64,000 nucleotides of DNA from Zonotrichia leucophrys gambelii (GCF_028769735.1 NC_088179.1:7696001-7760000); one strand, 5' to 3'; positions 1 to 14,225 are shown, counted from the first letter of the stretch. Numbers and translations: made by a program. Notes: generated by a model not told the origin, from the letters alone.

Positions 1-510
1 AGAGTGCAGAATCTGAAAGAGATGACCGTGTCTTATTATTCAGACCCAGGTGTATTGTTAGTCTTCCATATAGTATTTCTATAACAATCAGGACTATTCT
101 TTTATCAGTTATATTCAAACAATAGTTTTGTGTTTATGTGGGTATTCATATATCACATCAATTCTAGAAAGTTCTGAAACATATATTTTTATGAATTATG
201 ACTATGAAATAAGGCTTTAATGTTAGTTCCACAAGGGCTCAGCCTATGAGTCTTGTCCTCTGAACAATGACTTTTCCAGGTTAATTATCTAAATAATGTC
301 ATATTATGAAAGAGGGAGGGAAGAAATAATCTCAAGGATAGTTACAACAATTGACAAAAGAAATAGGCCTTCAGGTAGGGTTGGTTGGTTGTGATTTTTT
401 TTTATATTATACCCAGAAAGGAATTAGAGAGATTAGAGGAGAATAGGATCTCCTTTACAAGAGAACTGCCTTGCAGTAATATGTTCACTTTGGTGACCTA
501 TTTCAATTGC
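1..510. other. Unique AT-rich DNA, no feature seen
   Basis: No repeat family, exon with paired splice sites or RNA gene could be recognised. An open frame that begins at 385 and runs into the CR1 tail is explained by that LINE fragment and is not taken as a gene. Confidence 0.5.
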
Positions 511-663
511 TGTGGCTGCCCCATCACTGGCAGTGCTCAAGGCCCGGCTGGATGGGGCTCTGAGCAGCCTGGCCTCATGAACAGTGTCCCTGCCTGGGGC
601 AGGGGTTTGTGCTACATGATCTTTAAGGTCCCTTCCAACCCAAACCATCGCGTGACTCTGTGA
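511..663 (+). mobile_element. CR1: CR1 LINE, 3' end fragment
   Basis: This is the 3' terminal part of a CR1 non-LTR retrotransposon, the dominant LINE of birds. The sequence shows the family's usual order of motifs: a 'ctgccccatcactgg' block, 'ctggatggggctctgagca', 'gtccctgcc..ggcagggg' and the hallmark tail 'aaggtcccttccaaccca' followed by a degenerate 'ccat..tgactctgtga' end. CR1 copies are normally truncated at the 5' end and have no poly-A tail, which fits this short copy. It has several mismatches to the usual tail and is probably an old, inactive copy. Family assignment is from recognition of the consensus, not from an alignment. Confidence 0.9.
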
Positions 664-664
664 A

Positions 665-3600
665 TTTGAGCACTTCTAAACTGGGTTTAGAGCACCTGCT
701 GTGAACCAGATAGAAACAGACATTGTGCTGGGGGAAAGAAATGCATCCTAAAGCTGTGAAGAGATGCTGGAACATCTTGTGTGTGTCAGGCTTGTGAGCT
801 TTGTTCTGCTGCCAGTCTCTGCCTTGCACCCCTGTATCCAGAGCAGAGCTACAAACACTCAACTGCCTTCATCTGGCAGTCCGGGACACTCATCTTTCTG
901 AGATTTTCTTGAACCTTTTGTGTGCTAGACAGGGTAACAAATAGAAGCATTTAGAGAACTATTTTACTAACTTCTGCTATCTCAGCAGTTTCTGCTACCG
1001 TTTTTAGCATTATATCTTCCAGCAGCTTGACCTTTAAACATTAAGTATCTGCCAGCATGAGCTAATAAAGGAAAGAAATTGTAACTTTCTAACCCAGTAT
1101 ATTTATTTTCAGAAGTGTATGTATGCACAAACACACATATGTGTGTACACGCACACTGACACAAGAATTACACGACCCTGGAGGAGATGAATATCTGGGT
1201 TAGAATCCATTAGAGTATCTAAGACCAAAAAGGATATGTGCATTTCATCATGAAGAATTTCCCTCCATTTTTTTTCTGTCAGAATTATCTTCTCACTCCT
1301 ACAAACAGCTTTTCCCTTGCTATAAAATCTCCATTAGATGACTACATTCATTATGCTACTATCAAACCATCTCCATTTAGATGTGAATTTCTTGCTTGTC
1401 TTTGTTTTTTGCTTTACTCCTACCCAGATCTCTCTCAGTTCACTGATCCCTTCAGCTGCCTAAGGAGTTTCACAGTGTGCAGGAGTTTACAAATGCAGAT
1501 GTAGCTAAACAATTCTCCTCTGCCTTCTCAAACCACTCACTCTCCTCATCATCGCTATATCTGGAGAAAAATATTTTGACAGTGGTTTGTATATGAGTGA
1601 TATCTCTACAGTAGCAGCAGAAAAACAAGTAGAACTTGAAGAAACAGTGGTACAGAAAATGAATACATCTGTTCTATAAACAATTTCTCTTACTCCTTAA
1701 AGAAAATATCCAGCTGAAACCTCAAGAACTTCAGAAGGACAGAGTCACTCTTTGAACTCTTCCATAAGCAAATAGGATAGTAGTGGAATTGAGGTTTTAC
1801 TGTTTCCAGAGTTTATTTTAAGGTACAAAAGGTTAAATCCTGTGCAAGTAGAGCAGGGGTGATTTGTGCTCTCTGTTGTGTGGGAGTAGCCCTTTGCTCC
1901 TGACACGGCAGCCTGTGGCTTCAATAGCCACAGCCCCAGGGCATTTAAAACACTACTCTGAAATATACACAAATTTAAATTATTTGTGTCTCACACCCCA
2001 ATTTCATACCTTTAGTTTCATTTCTGATTTTTAAACATCACAGTTAGCAATATAGAATTAGTCTATTTCATGCTCTCATCTGATTAAGGGAGGGATGTGA
2101 TTTGTAAATTCCAAAGGAACTTGAGTAGAACCAGACCTAAGACAAACAATATGAACACTGAGTTTGCTGTAAAATCTGTATGCAGCTATATTTTAAAAAT
2201 TTCTCAGGCATATAATGTTTGTGTTTGTGATTACTAGATATGGCTAAAAAGTAAAAAAACATAAACAAAGAAAACAACACCACTACTCCATAGATGTTTG
2301 TAAATGTGTTTGCTATAAAACAACACAATTCTAACTTGAGTTATTTATAAAAACATAAATCACTCCACTATTTCCATTACCATACCTTGGACTTCAGACC
2401 TGATGGTATTCTTCCTCACAGTGGTCCCAAAAATAAATTCTAAGCAGGTTTAAATTTGCACATTAATGGGATTTCATCAGTTTGCAGTGGTTAAAATCTG
2501 AACCAGAGGTTTCAGCTGAGTAGCAACTTGATGGCAATACTGACTGGGAGGGACTCTGCCAGTTGAAAATAATCACATTGTGAACCAAAATGTAATCTTG
2601 GTGATTATCCACAACCCATTCTCCCTGGGGAGAAGGGTGGGTGTGGCTAAAAGGAAGTGCCTGTGTGTATTTCAACAGGTTTTGGTGAGGCTGTCAGAAC
2701 AAGGAGATAGGAGCAGTCGCAGAAGAATTCCATTTAATACATCTGTGATTTTTTCTTATCGATTATTTTTTTGGACTGTAACTGATGCTTGAGTTAAAAG
2801 AGGAAAGTGCAGGAATATGGAGGCATCACTGAATCAGGGCACTGTGAATTCTTGTATAAAACAAAAATACATATGAGTGATTCCAGATTGTTTATGAAAT
2901 GAGGAAATTTACTCAGTGTTGGTAGTTTATGTTCTTAAACAAGCAGCCTGCCTAGTATTAGGAGTTGCAGTCATTAGAAATCTATTAACACATCCAGTTC
3001 TGTCCAGACAAGAAAAAGGAAGCTCAGAAAACAGAAAACAAGAACCATGTGCAGTGTTTGGATTCACTGTGATCTAATGAGATTTATGTGCCCAGTGAGG
3101 TATCCAGGTAGCTCTAGAAACCTAGCCCCAAATTCCTAAGCTCAAATGAGAAGAAACAAGATATGCAGAGTTCTGATATAAAGGACATATTAATAACTGT
3201 TTAAGAAGATATTTTATATATTTACTTCTCATATTCAACCCTAGTAAGATGATATTCAAGCTTGGTTTTATTAATTTTGACTGGTACTTGTTTAGGTCTC
3301 AAGAAAGTTATGAGAAATTACCAAAATACTTATAAAGAAGGAGAGCTTGTCTTATAAACCAGGAGTATGTATTTATATGGTTTTTCAATGCAAATTTTCT
3401 CATTCTCTGTTTTAATTTTATATTAAAGACGAAAGATAATTTAGTAAAAAACACAAGAGTAAAACCCAAAAAAGCAATTTTATGTCCTTGTTGCATTTAC
3501 AGAAGACATTCCCTTTTTTCTCACTAGGGAATTTAGATGTGATAAATCTGCTAGGTTTGTTTGATGTTTAAACAATCTCTTTTCCTCACAGTGCAATTTT

Positions 3601-5370
3601 CCCATCCTGTGCTGCTTCGCCTCTCAGTCACATTACATATTGATAATCTGTAAAGGTATTCAGATATCTCAGGGCTGTCAATGCTTAATGGTAGTTTTAT
3701 TACTCTCTTGTAGTTTTCATGGAATTCCTTTAGCATAATGCAACAAAGTCTACTCTTGCAGGAGAAAAAAGTCAGTAATTTGTGTACTTTATACCTGAGA
3801 TGTGAATACATAAATGGAGATTAGAAGATTGTTTGGAATCATTCTAAGAAGAGCACTGTTATACCTGGGTTTATAGCTTTGTAGTTATTTTATTTCTTAA
3901 GCCACAAATGGAAAATTTAATTTGAAATATTGATAATAATGAGATTGTTATTTCTCACTAGCAGATTGAAAGCTGCTGACAATTTTACACTACTACTTTT
4001 TGTTTTCATTAGCACAAGTGAAATAAAGTTTGTAATTTCTTGACATCAAGGAGAGGTAAAAGAGATAAATTAATGATGTGCTGTATCAAGCAAGATATTT
4101 TTTATGATGAAAGAGATCAGGACCAAATTTTGACCACTGCCACCTTTGTCAAAATCCCTCTAAACTGAAGAGTGCTTAACAACTAGCTCAACTAGCTCGA
4201 GCTTCAGAATTTATTTCAAAGTTCCTAAAAAATTTAAAAGCATTTTTACAACAGAAAGTGTCTTTGCTTAAAAACTACTCGCTCACAGAAAGAACAGTTA
4301 TTAAACCCTCCTTCTCAGAAACCTTATTCTCTAGCCTTATTTAAATTCATAGAGTTTTTTACTAGGTGGCCTTGCATGTGGGCTCAGTGTTTTGCATGAG
4401 TATGAACTAAATGAAAATACATTCGTGTATCAAGCAGCTCAGAAATATGGCTGTTCTACAGAACCTAGATTGCCTGCTTAGGTTGATGCTGGAAAAGGAA
4501 AATTTTGAATTAGTAATCCCAGTCATGCTGTTCTGGCAGCAGTGTATACTAGCCTGAGATCGAGGGAAGAAATCAAACTGCTGAATTAGATCTTTACAGG
4601 AAATATTGCTCTGGCAAACAAATTAAGAAAAAAAATCCCAGCAAGCTACCAATTATCTCAAAAAAGATAATAACTTTATTAGCCTGTCTTTATTTCAAAA
4701 GGTATGAAAATATCAATAAACAAAACAAAAATAGCATATCAACTGAATCAGAAACACTGAGTTAGTAATTTCAATTATCTTAGGAGGCAGATTGCTCTAC
4801 ACTGATGAATCACAGGAAATATTTCTGTGCAGATGCAGGGGAGAATGATATACACAAATCTGTAAGCATCAGTCAAAACTCTAAAGCTAATAAAAACGTG
4901 AATAGTTGTGACTAACTGCTGGTCCTTCATTTTTACAGGAGAAATATTTATAAAGAAACTTCATGCAGAGAGGACTGGCTAAATAAGGTAAAAAACAATT
5001 CACAATACTTTCAGGATTGATATCCAAATCCTGCCTTCGTAGTTATATGTTTACTTATTTGTTGTTAGATAGGAGATGAATGACTGCTGCATGTTTATGA
5101 ATGTGCTTTGAATCTCCAAAGCAACTTAAACAAAGCTATGAATCATTCTGGCCCAAATCCATCTGGAAAGTGCTGTGTGTGTTACAGTGTGTGTCCCTTG
5201 CCCCCATTTCCTGTCCCAGGCCAACTGAAGGAAAGTAAAGCCACGGTGGGATTTACCTGGACATCAAGAGGAAAAAACAGTCAAAAGAATAACATTGGAA
5301 ACTGGCCAAATGTTGCTCTAAAATATTAAAATTTAGCCTCACTAATAATTATCTAATAAGTTTGACTGGA
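665..5370. other. Unique AT-rich non-coding DNA
   Basis: Apart from the small CA/TG tract entered separately, I see no recognisable repeat, RNA gene or convincing exon. Short open frames occur on both strands and overlap one another, as expected by chance. A 48-nt block at 4940-4987 has a pyrimidine-rich acceptor and a following GT but is too short to accept. Confidence 0.5.
1125..1157. repeat. Short CA/TG dinucleotide tract
   Basis: Alternating purine-pyrimidine stretch containing 'acacacatatgtgtgt' and 'acacgcacac'. The centre is self-complementary. It is a minor, imperfect microsatellite. Confidence 0.7.
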
Positions 5371-5375
5371 TCATT

Positions 5376-5416
5376 AATAATAACAACAATAACCACCACC
5401 AAAACCACACCAAAAC
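5376..5416. repeat. AAC/ACC-rich simple repeat
   Basis: A low-complexity run of A and C with AAT, AAC and ACC triplets. It is a degenerate trinucleotide repeat with no other meaning that I can see. Confidence 0.6.
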
Positions 5417-8400
5417 TGCAGTGTGTGTCTCTCACTTTGCAGTAATGATATTGTTCAAAACAGTGGCTACCCTTTGCAGGATAAACAAAAGTAGTACGGA
5501 GTGGGTTGTGGCAGAAGCCATCCTCTTTCCCAGTTTTTGCGCAGCCATTCCTTTTGCCCATCATTTGAATGCCCTCACAGTACAGTGGATTTGAGCAGAC
5601 ACTGTCACACTGCCAGTACTTCCACTAAATGTCACACCTGTGGGGTGGAAATTCGTATCTGCTTGACACAATAATCCCTTATTCTTTGATTCAGTTTCTA
5701 CACACAGAAGTTACATGATGAAGGCAACACCACAGTTTTGCTATTTTTCATTACTATTACAATATTCTGATATTATAAAGCACAGAACTTAAAGCTGAGT
5801 CTTGTTACAGATATGCAGGAATGCATCTTTGCACATACAGCATAAAGGATCTCAGCTGTATTATCTTTGCCTATGAAATCTTGTGTATTTTAAAGGAATG
5901 AAAAGTTGCATTTTGCTGTATGAAATCAGTCTGGTTTGCAGAAGAAATACATGGTATACATTTAACTGCATTCTGTGGCAAATCTATAACAGTTTAAGAT
6001 AGGTCCTTTGACAGACTTTAAGGCTTTAAGAAATATTGTGTGGTGAGCAAGGATGCCACTGCCAAACTGGATAGTGTGTTTCTGTACCATCACAACAGTG
6101 ATAAATAGATGTTAACCAGGTGCACTGAATCCATCTGAGAGCTGCCTAAGTGAGGAGAGAGGTGATGCCAGAAAAACTCAGCCCCAGTGCCACATGATTT
6201 GTGATGTGTCTGTTGAAGCTGGCATGGGGGGAGCAGTGCCCCTCCATGCTCTGCCTCTGCCATTACCAGGCTTACAGGAACTTTATTTGCCTTAGGAATT
6301 CCAGTTCAGTCTGAAAAAATGACAGGACTGCCACCTCTTTGCCAGGAGCTCAAGCCTGAAAATCTATTTTTGGTTATTTTAAAGGGTTGCTAATGTCACA
6401 GGAACAACATAGGAACAGGCTGTGTCAAAACCCCTCTTAATGCTGCTCCTTATGTTTCCAAATTATTCTCACCTACACCTTCCTACTCAGGGAATCCAAG
6501 CCAAGTTTTCATTGTTGTATCCAAGGAAACATTGGAAAGTATAAGCTCTTGATAATAAGTGTGCCTGGGAAGCCATATATAGATATTATTAAGGATTCTG
6601 ATTTTCAGTAGTAGAAGCAGTGCAGTTGAGACCCCCTGGGTGTGCTGCTGTCTGGGCTGGCTGCACTGTGGGTGTTGGTGCCATGGCTTTCACTTTCAGC
6701 TGGGAGCTTTGCTCCTCTGCAGCTCAAAAAACCCTGCAGAGACAGATATGGCTGAGAGTCCAACACTGAGTGAGCCAGTTTGATCTGCTTGAGATATAAG
6801 CACACAAGTGTCCACTTTTCCCCTCTTCTTTGTTGTTTTCTTTTACTGTCAATTCAGAATTTTGGTGGGGAGCTCTTTGGGTGTTTTTTACAATAGTTTT
6901 TCGAGGCACTGCATTTGCACTGTATTTTTTTTTGGAAAGAGTTTTTTGGGGACTGATAGGGAGGGAGTACCTGCAAGTTTTCAAGCTATATTTAAAAGGA
7001 GACCCAGACTTCATCTTTTGTGCTCTTACTGGTTGTAGCAGTTAACTGAACTTTATTTTCTGTGGATAACTACAGGAAAAAATTACAATATTCCAGAGTA
7101 TTAGGACGTGTCATCTTTTCCCTATAAATTCCCTATGCAGTGCTGCTTCTGACACAAGCTCAGCTGGTATTTCATCCTCTATCAAACTTAATCTAAAAAA
7201 TACTTTCTGTGGATTTCAAGGGAATTCTGAGAGGAGTGTGTTCACACATGAAAATTAAACTGTTCCTCTAAATGGCTCTTATGGAGCCAGTGGATGCCCA
7301 AATGATATTTAATTGGTGGCATTTCAACATTTTTAATTACTAACCATTCTGCTAAGTTTGTGCATGGGGCATACCACAAACACCCAATGTGCTTTAGCCA
7401 GTTCTTCTAATGTGAGAGCCAAGCAGTCACTAGCACAGCAGGATAACAACTAAAAAGCAAATAATTCCTCATGAACTCAGGCAACCAGAGCTGGACGTAG
7501 AGTTAGGATTCTGTATTGCTAATTAAGCACAGTCAGATGACAAGCAGCCCCTGTACTGTGGGTGTGGTGATGACTGGTACAGGGTACCCACTGTGACCAT
7601 TAATTTATTGCAGAAGAACTGTGAGGTCACAACACTGAGCTGAAAGTGACCCATCACAGAGATCAGAGGTGTTTCTTCATCTACAGATATAAAAGTTACT
7701 GTGGTGTCTCCAGTGAATTTTTAGTGCTTTTTCTAATAACAGTGCTGTTATTAATACATACAGGCCTCCCTCAGGTCAGAAAGGTAGTTGCCTACTTAGC
7801 TGAAATTCAACAAATTCAATTAAATGCTGCAGCCTTGGGCTAGAGTTCTAAAATAATATTCATTTTGAGCCTTTCTTGCAGCCTTGGAGTTTTTCCTTAA
7901 TTGTATTAAACATCCTCAGGGTCCATGTATGTGGGGAAGGGAAGTTCAGGGTCTGAAATAAGCCATCTTTTCAGATTCACCACCAGATGTGTTTGTTTAA
8001 GATAAGACCAAATATTTCCAAATCTGACAGAGCAGAAAGAGGGATAATGATTACTGGCACTGGAAATGTAACATTTCCTGAACTAGATCTTCAGCTAGTG
8101 GAAACTGTGCAAGAAGTCTGATGTTACCTGAGTTATGGACATGTTTACCAATGTAACGTGATCCTCTACATTGAAGTGTATTTCTGTTTATCTTTTGTTT
8201 CTATACCTAAAAACCAATGAAAGCAGGATTAATAGAAGTAACAGTGATCTGCACCTTTTTTAAAAAATTCATCCAGCACAGAAAACAGTGAGAAATGAAT
8301 GTTTATCAGCAATAAATTTCAACAAATCTTTAATTGCTAATTTTTTCTTTGAAGTATGTATAGATAAATTTTAGCAAAAGAAAGATACAGATTTCAAAAA

Positions 8401-9479
8401 CTTTTAAGATTCACTCCTTTGCCTTTTATTTAAGCAAATTATGATTTTCATTGAGAAGAAGTAGAACTCTTGTAGTCAATGCAGACAAGCATGAGAAACA
8501 TGACACTTCAGAGCCTTGAATTCCTTCCATCCAAATTCACTGCAAGCCACAGATTAGTGGTTAAACTCCAAATTTTCCATACATGATATGTAATTAAGTT
8601 TGTTTCTCTTACAAGTTTTAAACCTAGAACAAAGATAATGTTTATGAATGAAGGCCTGAAGGCATAGCATGGAAAATAATAAAAGCTAATCCTTAGATGC
8701 TAAAATGTCTTTTGTTTTACAAAGACTATGCAATGGCTGTAGAAGGCAGAGGTAATTCTTAGGCTTTAGAAAATCAGTTGAATATTCACATACTTGTTTT
8801 CCCCAAGCCTTACCAGAATTATGGGTGATTTGGTGGAAGATAAACAATGTAGTTTCCTAAAAACCCATCATTAAAATGCTCCTGTGACTCAAAGTGGAAA
8901 TGGCCATCTCAAAGCACCTGGAAGAAGATCTGATTGCAAAGACATATTTTCATAGAATCCCACTATCACCAGTTGGTTAAATGGGAGATCAATAAATCTA
9001 ATCTAAAATATAGCAAAGAGGGGTTTATGGGCAAAGAATGACTGTCAAGTGTTCACCTTGATCTGATTGCAAAATCAAAGTTCAAAGAGCATCACAAAGG
9101 AAAGGCAATGTCTTTAAAAATTATTCTCTCCTTGATCGGAAAGATGTAATCATAGTACTTAGTGAAGTGTTATTTTCTGCAACTTCATCAATCGTTCTTA
9201 ATGTAAAAAAGACTTGTAAAATTAATAACTTTAAGATAATAATGCAGCTGGTGTGCATGTATAGCAGGACACGAGTTCTTAAGCTTGAAAAAATAATTTA
9301 CTTTTAGATTTTTTCAGTGAGTTTGTCTTCATGGGTCAGAGTCTCAGCTGATGCAAGTTATCTTTTCTTCACTGAAATCAGCAGAGTAATAATAACTTAC
9401 ACTGACTAAAGATATGGCTTACTATTTCAACTGAAATGTTCAGTTGCTGAATTTATGAGGATATAATTGAGATACTCTT
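5417..9479. other. Unique AT-rich non-coding DNA
   Basis: No repeat family or gene recognised. Several overlapping ORFs near 6605-7045 lie in a T-rich stretch and encode low-complexity hydrophobic peptides, so they are treated as chance. A 'catagaatccca' string near 8950 resembles the start of an inverted CR1 tail, but the following sequence does not continue the match. Confidence 0.5.
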
Positions 9480-9494
9480 AAAAAAAAAAAAAAA
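9480..9494 (+). repeat. Poly-A tract (A15)
   Basis: Fifteen consecutive A residues in AT-rich DNA. No retroposed sequence was recognised on its 5' side and no flanking duplication was seen. Confidence 0.8.
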
Positions 9495-10213
9495 CGCTTT
9501 AATTTTTTCATTTATAATGGAGGTGTAGGGTGGGGAAATGGACAGACCATGAAATGATTAGACAGCTTGTGTGACTAATAGGAATATTGTCCCTAAAGGG
9601 AAAAAGAACATCTCACAAATACAAGTGCACTCAATTAGAGTTTTAAATTAGGGTGTAATTATGTTTTTTAAGGCAGAAACAAAGAAGAAAGCTTTGAATC
9701 TTCTAGGTGGCGTCATTTTAGCAAAAAGACAAAATTAGGCAGTGTTTTGGCTAAGATGATGGTCTGCATCTTTCATAAATTTGGACTAAATCCAACCCCT
9801 GAAGTGCTGGAAATAGTTGTAATATCTTTCTTGTACCTGACTTTAAGAAGAAATGAAACAACAAACAACTCACCAAAACAACAGCACAACAGCCCAAATA
9901 TTTCCATTTTTAATTATATCTTGTTTTTGGAAAAATAAAAGGATTATTTATGTCAATTATTTATATAAATTATTTATATCAGTCATTCCTATCAAATACT
10001 ATGTAACATTCTAGGTTTTTGCTTAGAGGTGAGTTGTGTTTGAGGAACAGCAGTGAAAAGACAACAAATAGGCCAGACTGGATGTGCAGGTCAAGTGGCT
10101 GTTCACAGGTTTTCAGGTGTTACACAGACTATGTTTCATGTCTTAGACCTTGGTCTTGTACAATCTGTGTTGTTTTGACTGTTTCAGTATCTCAGAGATG
10201 GTGCAGTAAGATA

Positions 10214-10342
10214 ATGCAGCTTCCTTATTTGTTAGTGCTTGCTGTGGTCCTGTCAGGTGAACTTGGCAGGTATTCAGATGCTCACCCTTCCTGGTGCTCC
10301 AAATTGAAAGGGAAAAAATTTAGCCTTCAAAGTTTCAAATAA
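10214..10342 (+). CDS. Possible tiny secreted-peptide ORF (unconfirmed)
   Basis: The ATG at 10214 has an A at -3, a fair initiation context. It opens a 42-codon frame whose first 14 residues (MQLPYLLVLAVVLS) look like the hydrophobic core of a signal peptide. The codon after residue 14 is split by a CAG/GTGAAC sequence (donor GT at 10257), so this could be a first coding exon. If unspliced, the frame gives a basic peptide with one cysteine. It stops at 10340-10342, where an AATAAA hexamer overlaps the stop. The frame continues upstream to another ATG near 10019. I recognise no family and see no matching second exon. Chance is the most likely explanation. Confidence 0.15.
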   Translation: MQLPYLLVLAVVLSGELGRYSDAHPSWCSKLKGKKFSLQSFK

Positions 10343-10344
10343 AA

Positions 10345-13300
10345 ATGTTTTTGTATCTGAGAAATGCATCAGAATGCAAAAAATAAGTGTTTACGTGACA
10401 GGAGCAGAAAGCAAACAATAAATGATTAAAGTACAAGTCCACTTTGTAGTTATCCTTTAATATAAGGTTCATTAATAGAAGGGAGTATCTGTGATGGGAA
10501 GAAGAAATAACCTTTATGGTCTGGACTGGCCCTTACCAGCAAGAGCTGCAGACAACAACTGAAGAAAGGTTCAGATTAAGCACAAAAATATTTACCTAAC
10601 ATGCTTAGATGTTTAAAGAATCAAATAAGGTAATAAATAAAACATGGATCTTTCAAGATACTTGGCCCTAAGAGTTCCTAAAACTTTCAGGCCCAAGTCT
10701 GTCCAGCTGATGCTCTGCTGCCAACTGAGGCTGATTTCCATGAAAGATCTCACTAGGAAAACTGAAATTTTATCCTTATAGAGATACATGTACAAACAAC
10801 ATTTATTCTTGCCCCTGGGCTCAAACATTCAGCCATTAAACCCTAAGCAGCCTTGATTACAGACTGTCCCTTTGGAACTTCAAAAAGAAGATAACACTGC
10901 AAAAGAGGATACAAGAATTACAGCCCCTGTCCTAACCTGATAAGCAATTTATGAAATAGGTGTACAATACTGTATCTCTTTGATTGCAGATAAGGATATA
11001 AACCTGTTCTCCTGCTTGCCCAGACGCCACTCCCACTGAATTGCTGCAGGATCTTGAACAGTCTGTGTCTTCTCCTTCATCTGAGGCCATTAGTATTCTC
11101 AGGGAAAAAAGGCAAGGGAAAAGATCTCCAGTATGGTTCTGTAACTCTGGAATTAGTGCACCTGCCAGAGGAGCCTGGGGAGAGTTTCTTTCCCAGTGGC
11201 AACTGGAGAACTGAAAATAGAGGTACTGCATCTTCTAGTGCCTGTGATATGGGCAATGAAACAAAGGGAACATCCTTGCAGGGATACACAGTGCAAGTTC
11301 TAACTAGTCTAAGATGAAACAGTAATTTTCTCCTTACCTTTTATTTGTTACAAATAAATTAGCATATCATTAAAGTTAAAATAATGATAAGTTTATAATT
11401 GCAGGGGCCGCTGTAGAAAAAACAAGTTGCAGTCAAAGCAAAAGCTTGTCCAATTATATAGTTATCATCTTAAACTAAGAATCCAATGGAATATAGTTCC
11501 CTGAATGCAAAGAGGAAGTGGGCAGTATAGAGGAGACAGGAATGCACACACTGTGCTGTGATCTCTCTGTTTTATTTCAAAGTATCTCTTGGATGTTTTT
11601 GTTATTTGCACCCTGTGTGTGCCAGCTCACAAATGGAGTGCAGCAGCCAAGGCACAGAGGCATCTGCAGCTTTCTAACAGTGAATGTGGTCAAAGCTTAC
11701 TGACTGGATCCAATGTCTTAGAGCAGATAACTAAATAGGTAATTGTGTACATTTTCAACCATTGGGCTGGAAAAAGTCAAAGGAGAAGGTAGAAGCAGTG
11801 AAATGTGCTTTGGTGATTAGCTGGGAAGATTATTAGACTGGACTTTTTCTTGAGACTGTACAGAAAAAGGAAATTTTCACCCTTGCAATCTGAATATAAT
11901 GAAACCCTTATTTCAATTCTTTCATTTACTGTTTTATCTTTTTTGTTTGCAATAGATTTGACACCCGCTGCTTTTACCTCCTGTCTTCACTAATATTACC
12001 ATTTCTCTCAAGGTAAAAGTACTATCTTTTTAATATAATACTTTTGGAATTGCTTTCCCCATTAGGGCTTAAGTATTTTTTATCAAAGCAGTATAATCTA
12101 AGCAGCAAGCAGGAAGATCTTGCAAAGGCAGTCATGCTTCCCCATTCCTTTCAGAATCCTTTATACTAGTAAACCTTGGAGTCTCTAATTTGTGCCCAAA
12201 AACACCCACACAATCTGAGAAACAAATGACCTGCAACCTGAAACAGTCCAGGTTCACACAGTACATTGATTTTGTGGGTCTGCTGCAAACATTCCTATCT
12301 TCATGTAGCACTGCCTCATAGCATGAAACAGAGTGCATTGACATCAGTTGACAGCAGATGAATATCTGGCATTGTTCTCTGTCTTTGTGTGTTCTTTAGT
12401 GATTTCTAATTCTGACTATGAATCACACAATTGAAAGACTAGTGCAGCAAGGTACCACATAAATCCTACAGTATTTCTATTGTTGCTGCAAATGAATTAC
12501 CTGCCTTCCCACCAGTCAGTCAGGATTCTGGGGGGTTTGAAGCAGCTTTAGTCCCTAATTGGTAATAATTTATGTGTGGTAAAACTTAATGACACCAACA
12601 AGACAGTTCTTGCATGGAAAGTTAAGTGTTATTTCCTAATGTTGCTCAGAACATTTTCAAAATTGCTCTTAAAACTCCAGGGTGTGAGCAAGCCTCGCTC
12701 TTGGTAATGCTCCTATGGCTTCCTGCTTAAATGTTTCAACAATGACTTTATCTGCCCTTCAAAGGAGTGCTTTAAGAATGGAAAATCAGAAGACACTGCC
12801 AGCTGTAGGGGTCTGGATCGTGCCCATGGCTGGGTGCTGAGAACTGTTCTGCTTTGCTTCACTGTACCCTTATAGCTCCCTCTCAGGCTCGTTCAGGGTG
12901 GTGTGTTTAGTTCTGCCAGAAGGAGAGAGGGATTTTCACAGGGCAAAAGCAGGTCCATCAATGTCTGTAGAACAAATCACGAGGCACAGAACACTGTGTG
13001 CTTGCTGATCACTCCAGTGCTCTACCTGAAATCCAGGGGAAAAGCTGGACTGTGCTCTGCTTGGTCTACATATAGCAGAGAAAGCCAGCACACAACTCTT
13101 GGTTCAGCTGGCATTTTTCAAGTACATGGCACAATTCAGACAATGTGAGCAGAGAAGAATGTGCTTGGCCATCTCCATTGGCATTATCTGCAATAATAAA
13201 ATAATAAATAGGAATTATTTTCATTACTGGGATCAGAGAGTCAAGCCACATTGTCATCTCAGACTTTTAGCTCTGAGTCACAAATGACTTCTATCTCCTT

Positions 13301-14225
13301 CCCAGTTGCAACTGGATGGCAGATTGTTTAGGGTGACATTGCCTGGGTCCAGATGGTCCTACCTACTGCAAAGTAGTGCTTGTTTATTTTGTAGTGGTTC
13401 TATGCCTTGAACTTTTAACAGGGCTCTGGAGAAGGAGGGGGAAGGATTGGAAGGCTCAGTATATTTCTCTTCTGTGCCACCACTGTTTCCCTATATTTTG
13501 TTTTCATTTCAGTTTGTGTCTGAGTTGTATTCCAGAGAAGAGCGCTGAATAGGTTAGACTTTAATTGAAAGTAGAAGGTAATTATTTCAGTTGCCCAATG
13601 ATGTGCGGATGTAGGGAAATTGTACTTAGGGAAAAGACAGCACCTTTTGAGGTGCAACTTTGCTTTGAAAAGTAAATCTAAAACTGTTTCTGACAAGTAA
13701 ATATTTACCATTTCTCAGGGATCCCGTGGCAAACCTGTTTAGAGTCACAATTCAGGTGGGTGAGGACCTCTCAGGAGATCTCCATCAGCCTCTGCCTCCC
13801 AGCAGGATCACCTGTGAGAACTTTGAGTTACTTGGGACTGTATCCAATCTGGGCTCTGCAAACTGTTTGGGATCTGAGAATCATCTTGTTGGGGTTTGGT
13901 TTTCAATTCTGGCTCTGTACCCACAGATTTTGTTTTACACATTAGGCCTCGGGGAAAAAGATATGTTCACAGTAGAATTTAAATGCCACCTCCACCTTGA
14001 GGCACTCACAGGGAGTAGAGGTTACAGCTTTGGAAATGCAATTGTATGGACTCTCCTGAAGACAGATCTGAGCATTTTTAAGGAGCTGAATATACCATTT
14101 ATGCACTATTAACCACTTTATTTCATTACGTGGTACACAGTTAAAGTGAGGCCCCCAGGTAGGTAGGGAATGATCAGATCTGGAAGCTCATGTGGAAGCC
14201 ATGAGTGTGTCCTGCTCTTAGAGTT
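10345..14225. other. Unique AT-rich non-coding DNA
   Basis: No repeat or gene recognised. ORFs at 10932-11317 overlap on both strands. The frame at 13726-14112 (128 codons) is one of the longest here, but its protein resembles no family I know, has no codon-use contrast with its surroundings and begins inside non-coding-looking DNA. Confidence 0.45.

Noticed and set aside
4940..4987. 48-nt block between an acceptor and GTAAAA
   Set aside because: Very short, only one frame open, no partner exon.
13726..14112. 128-codon plus-strand ORF
   Set aside because: Overlaps a 61-codon frame in another phase, has no domain or splice structure I recognise, and is within chance length for this composition.
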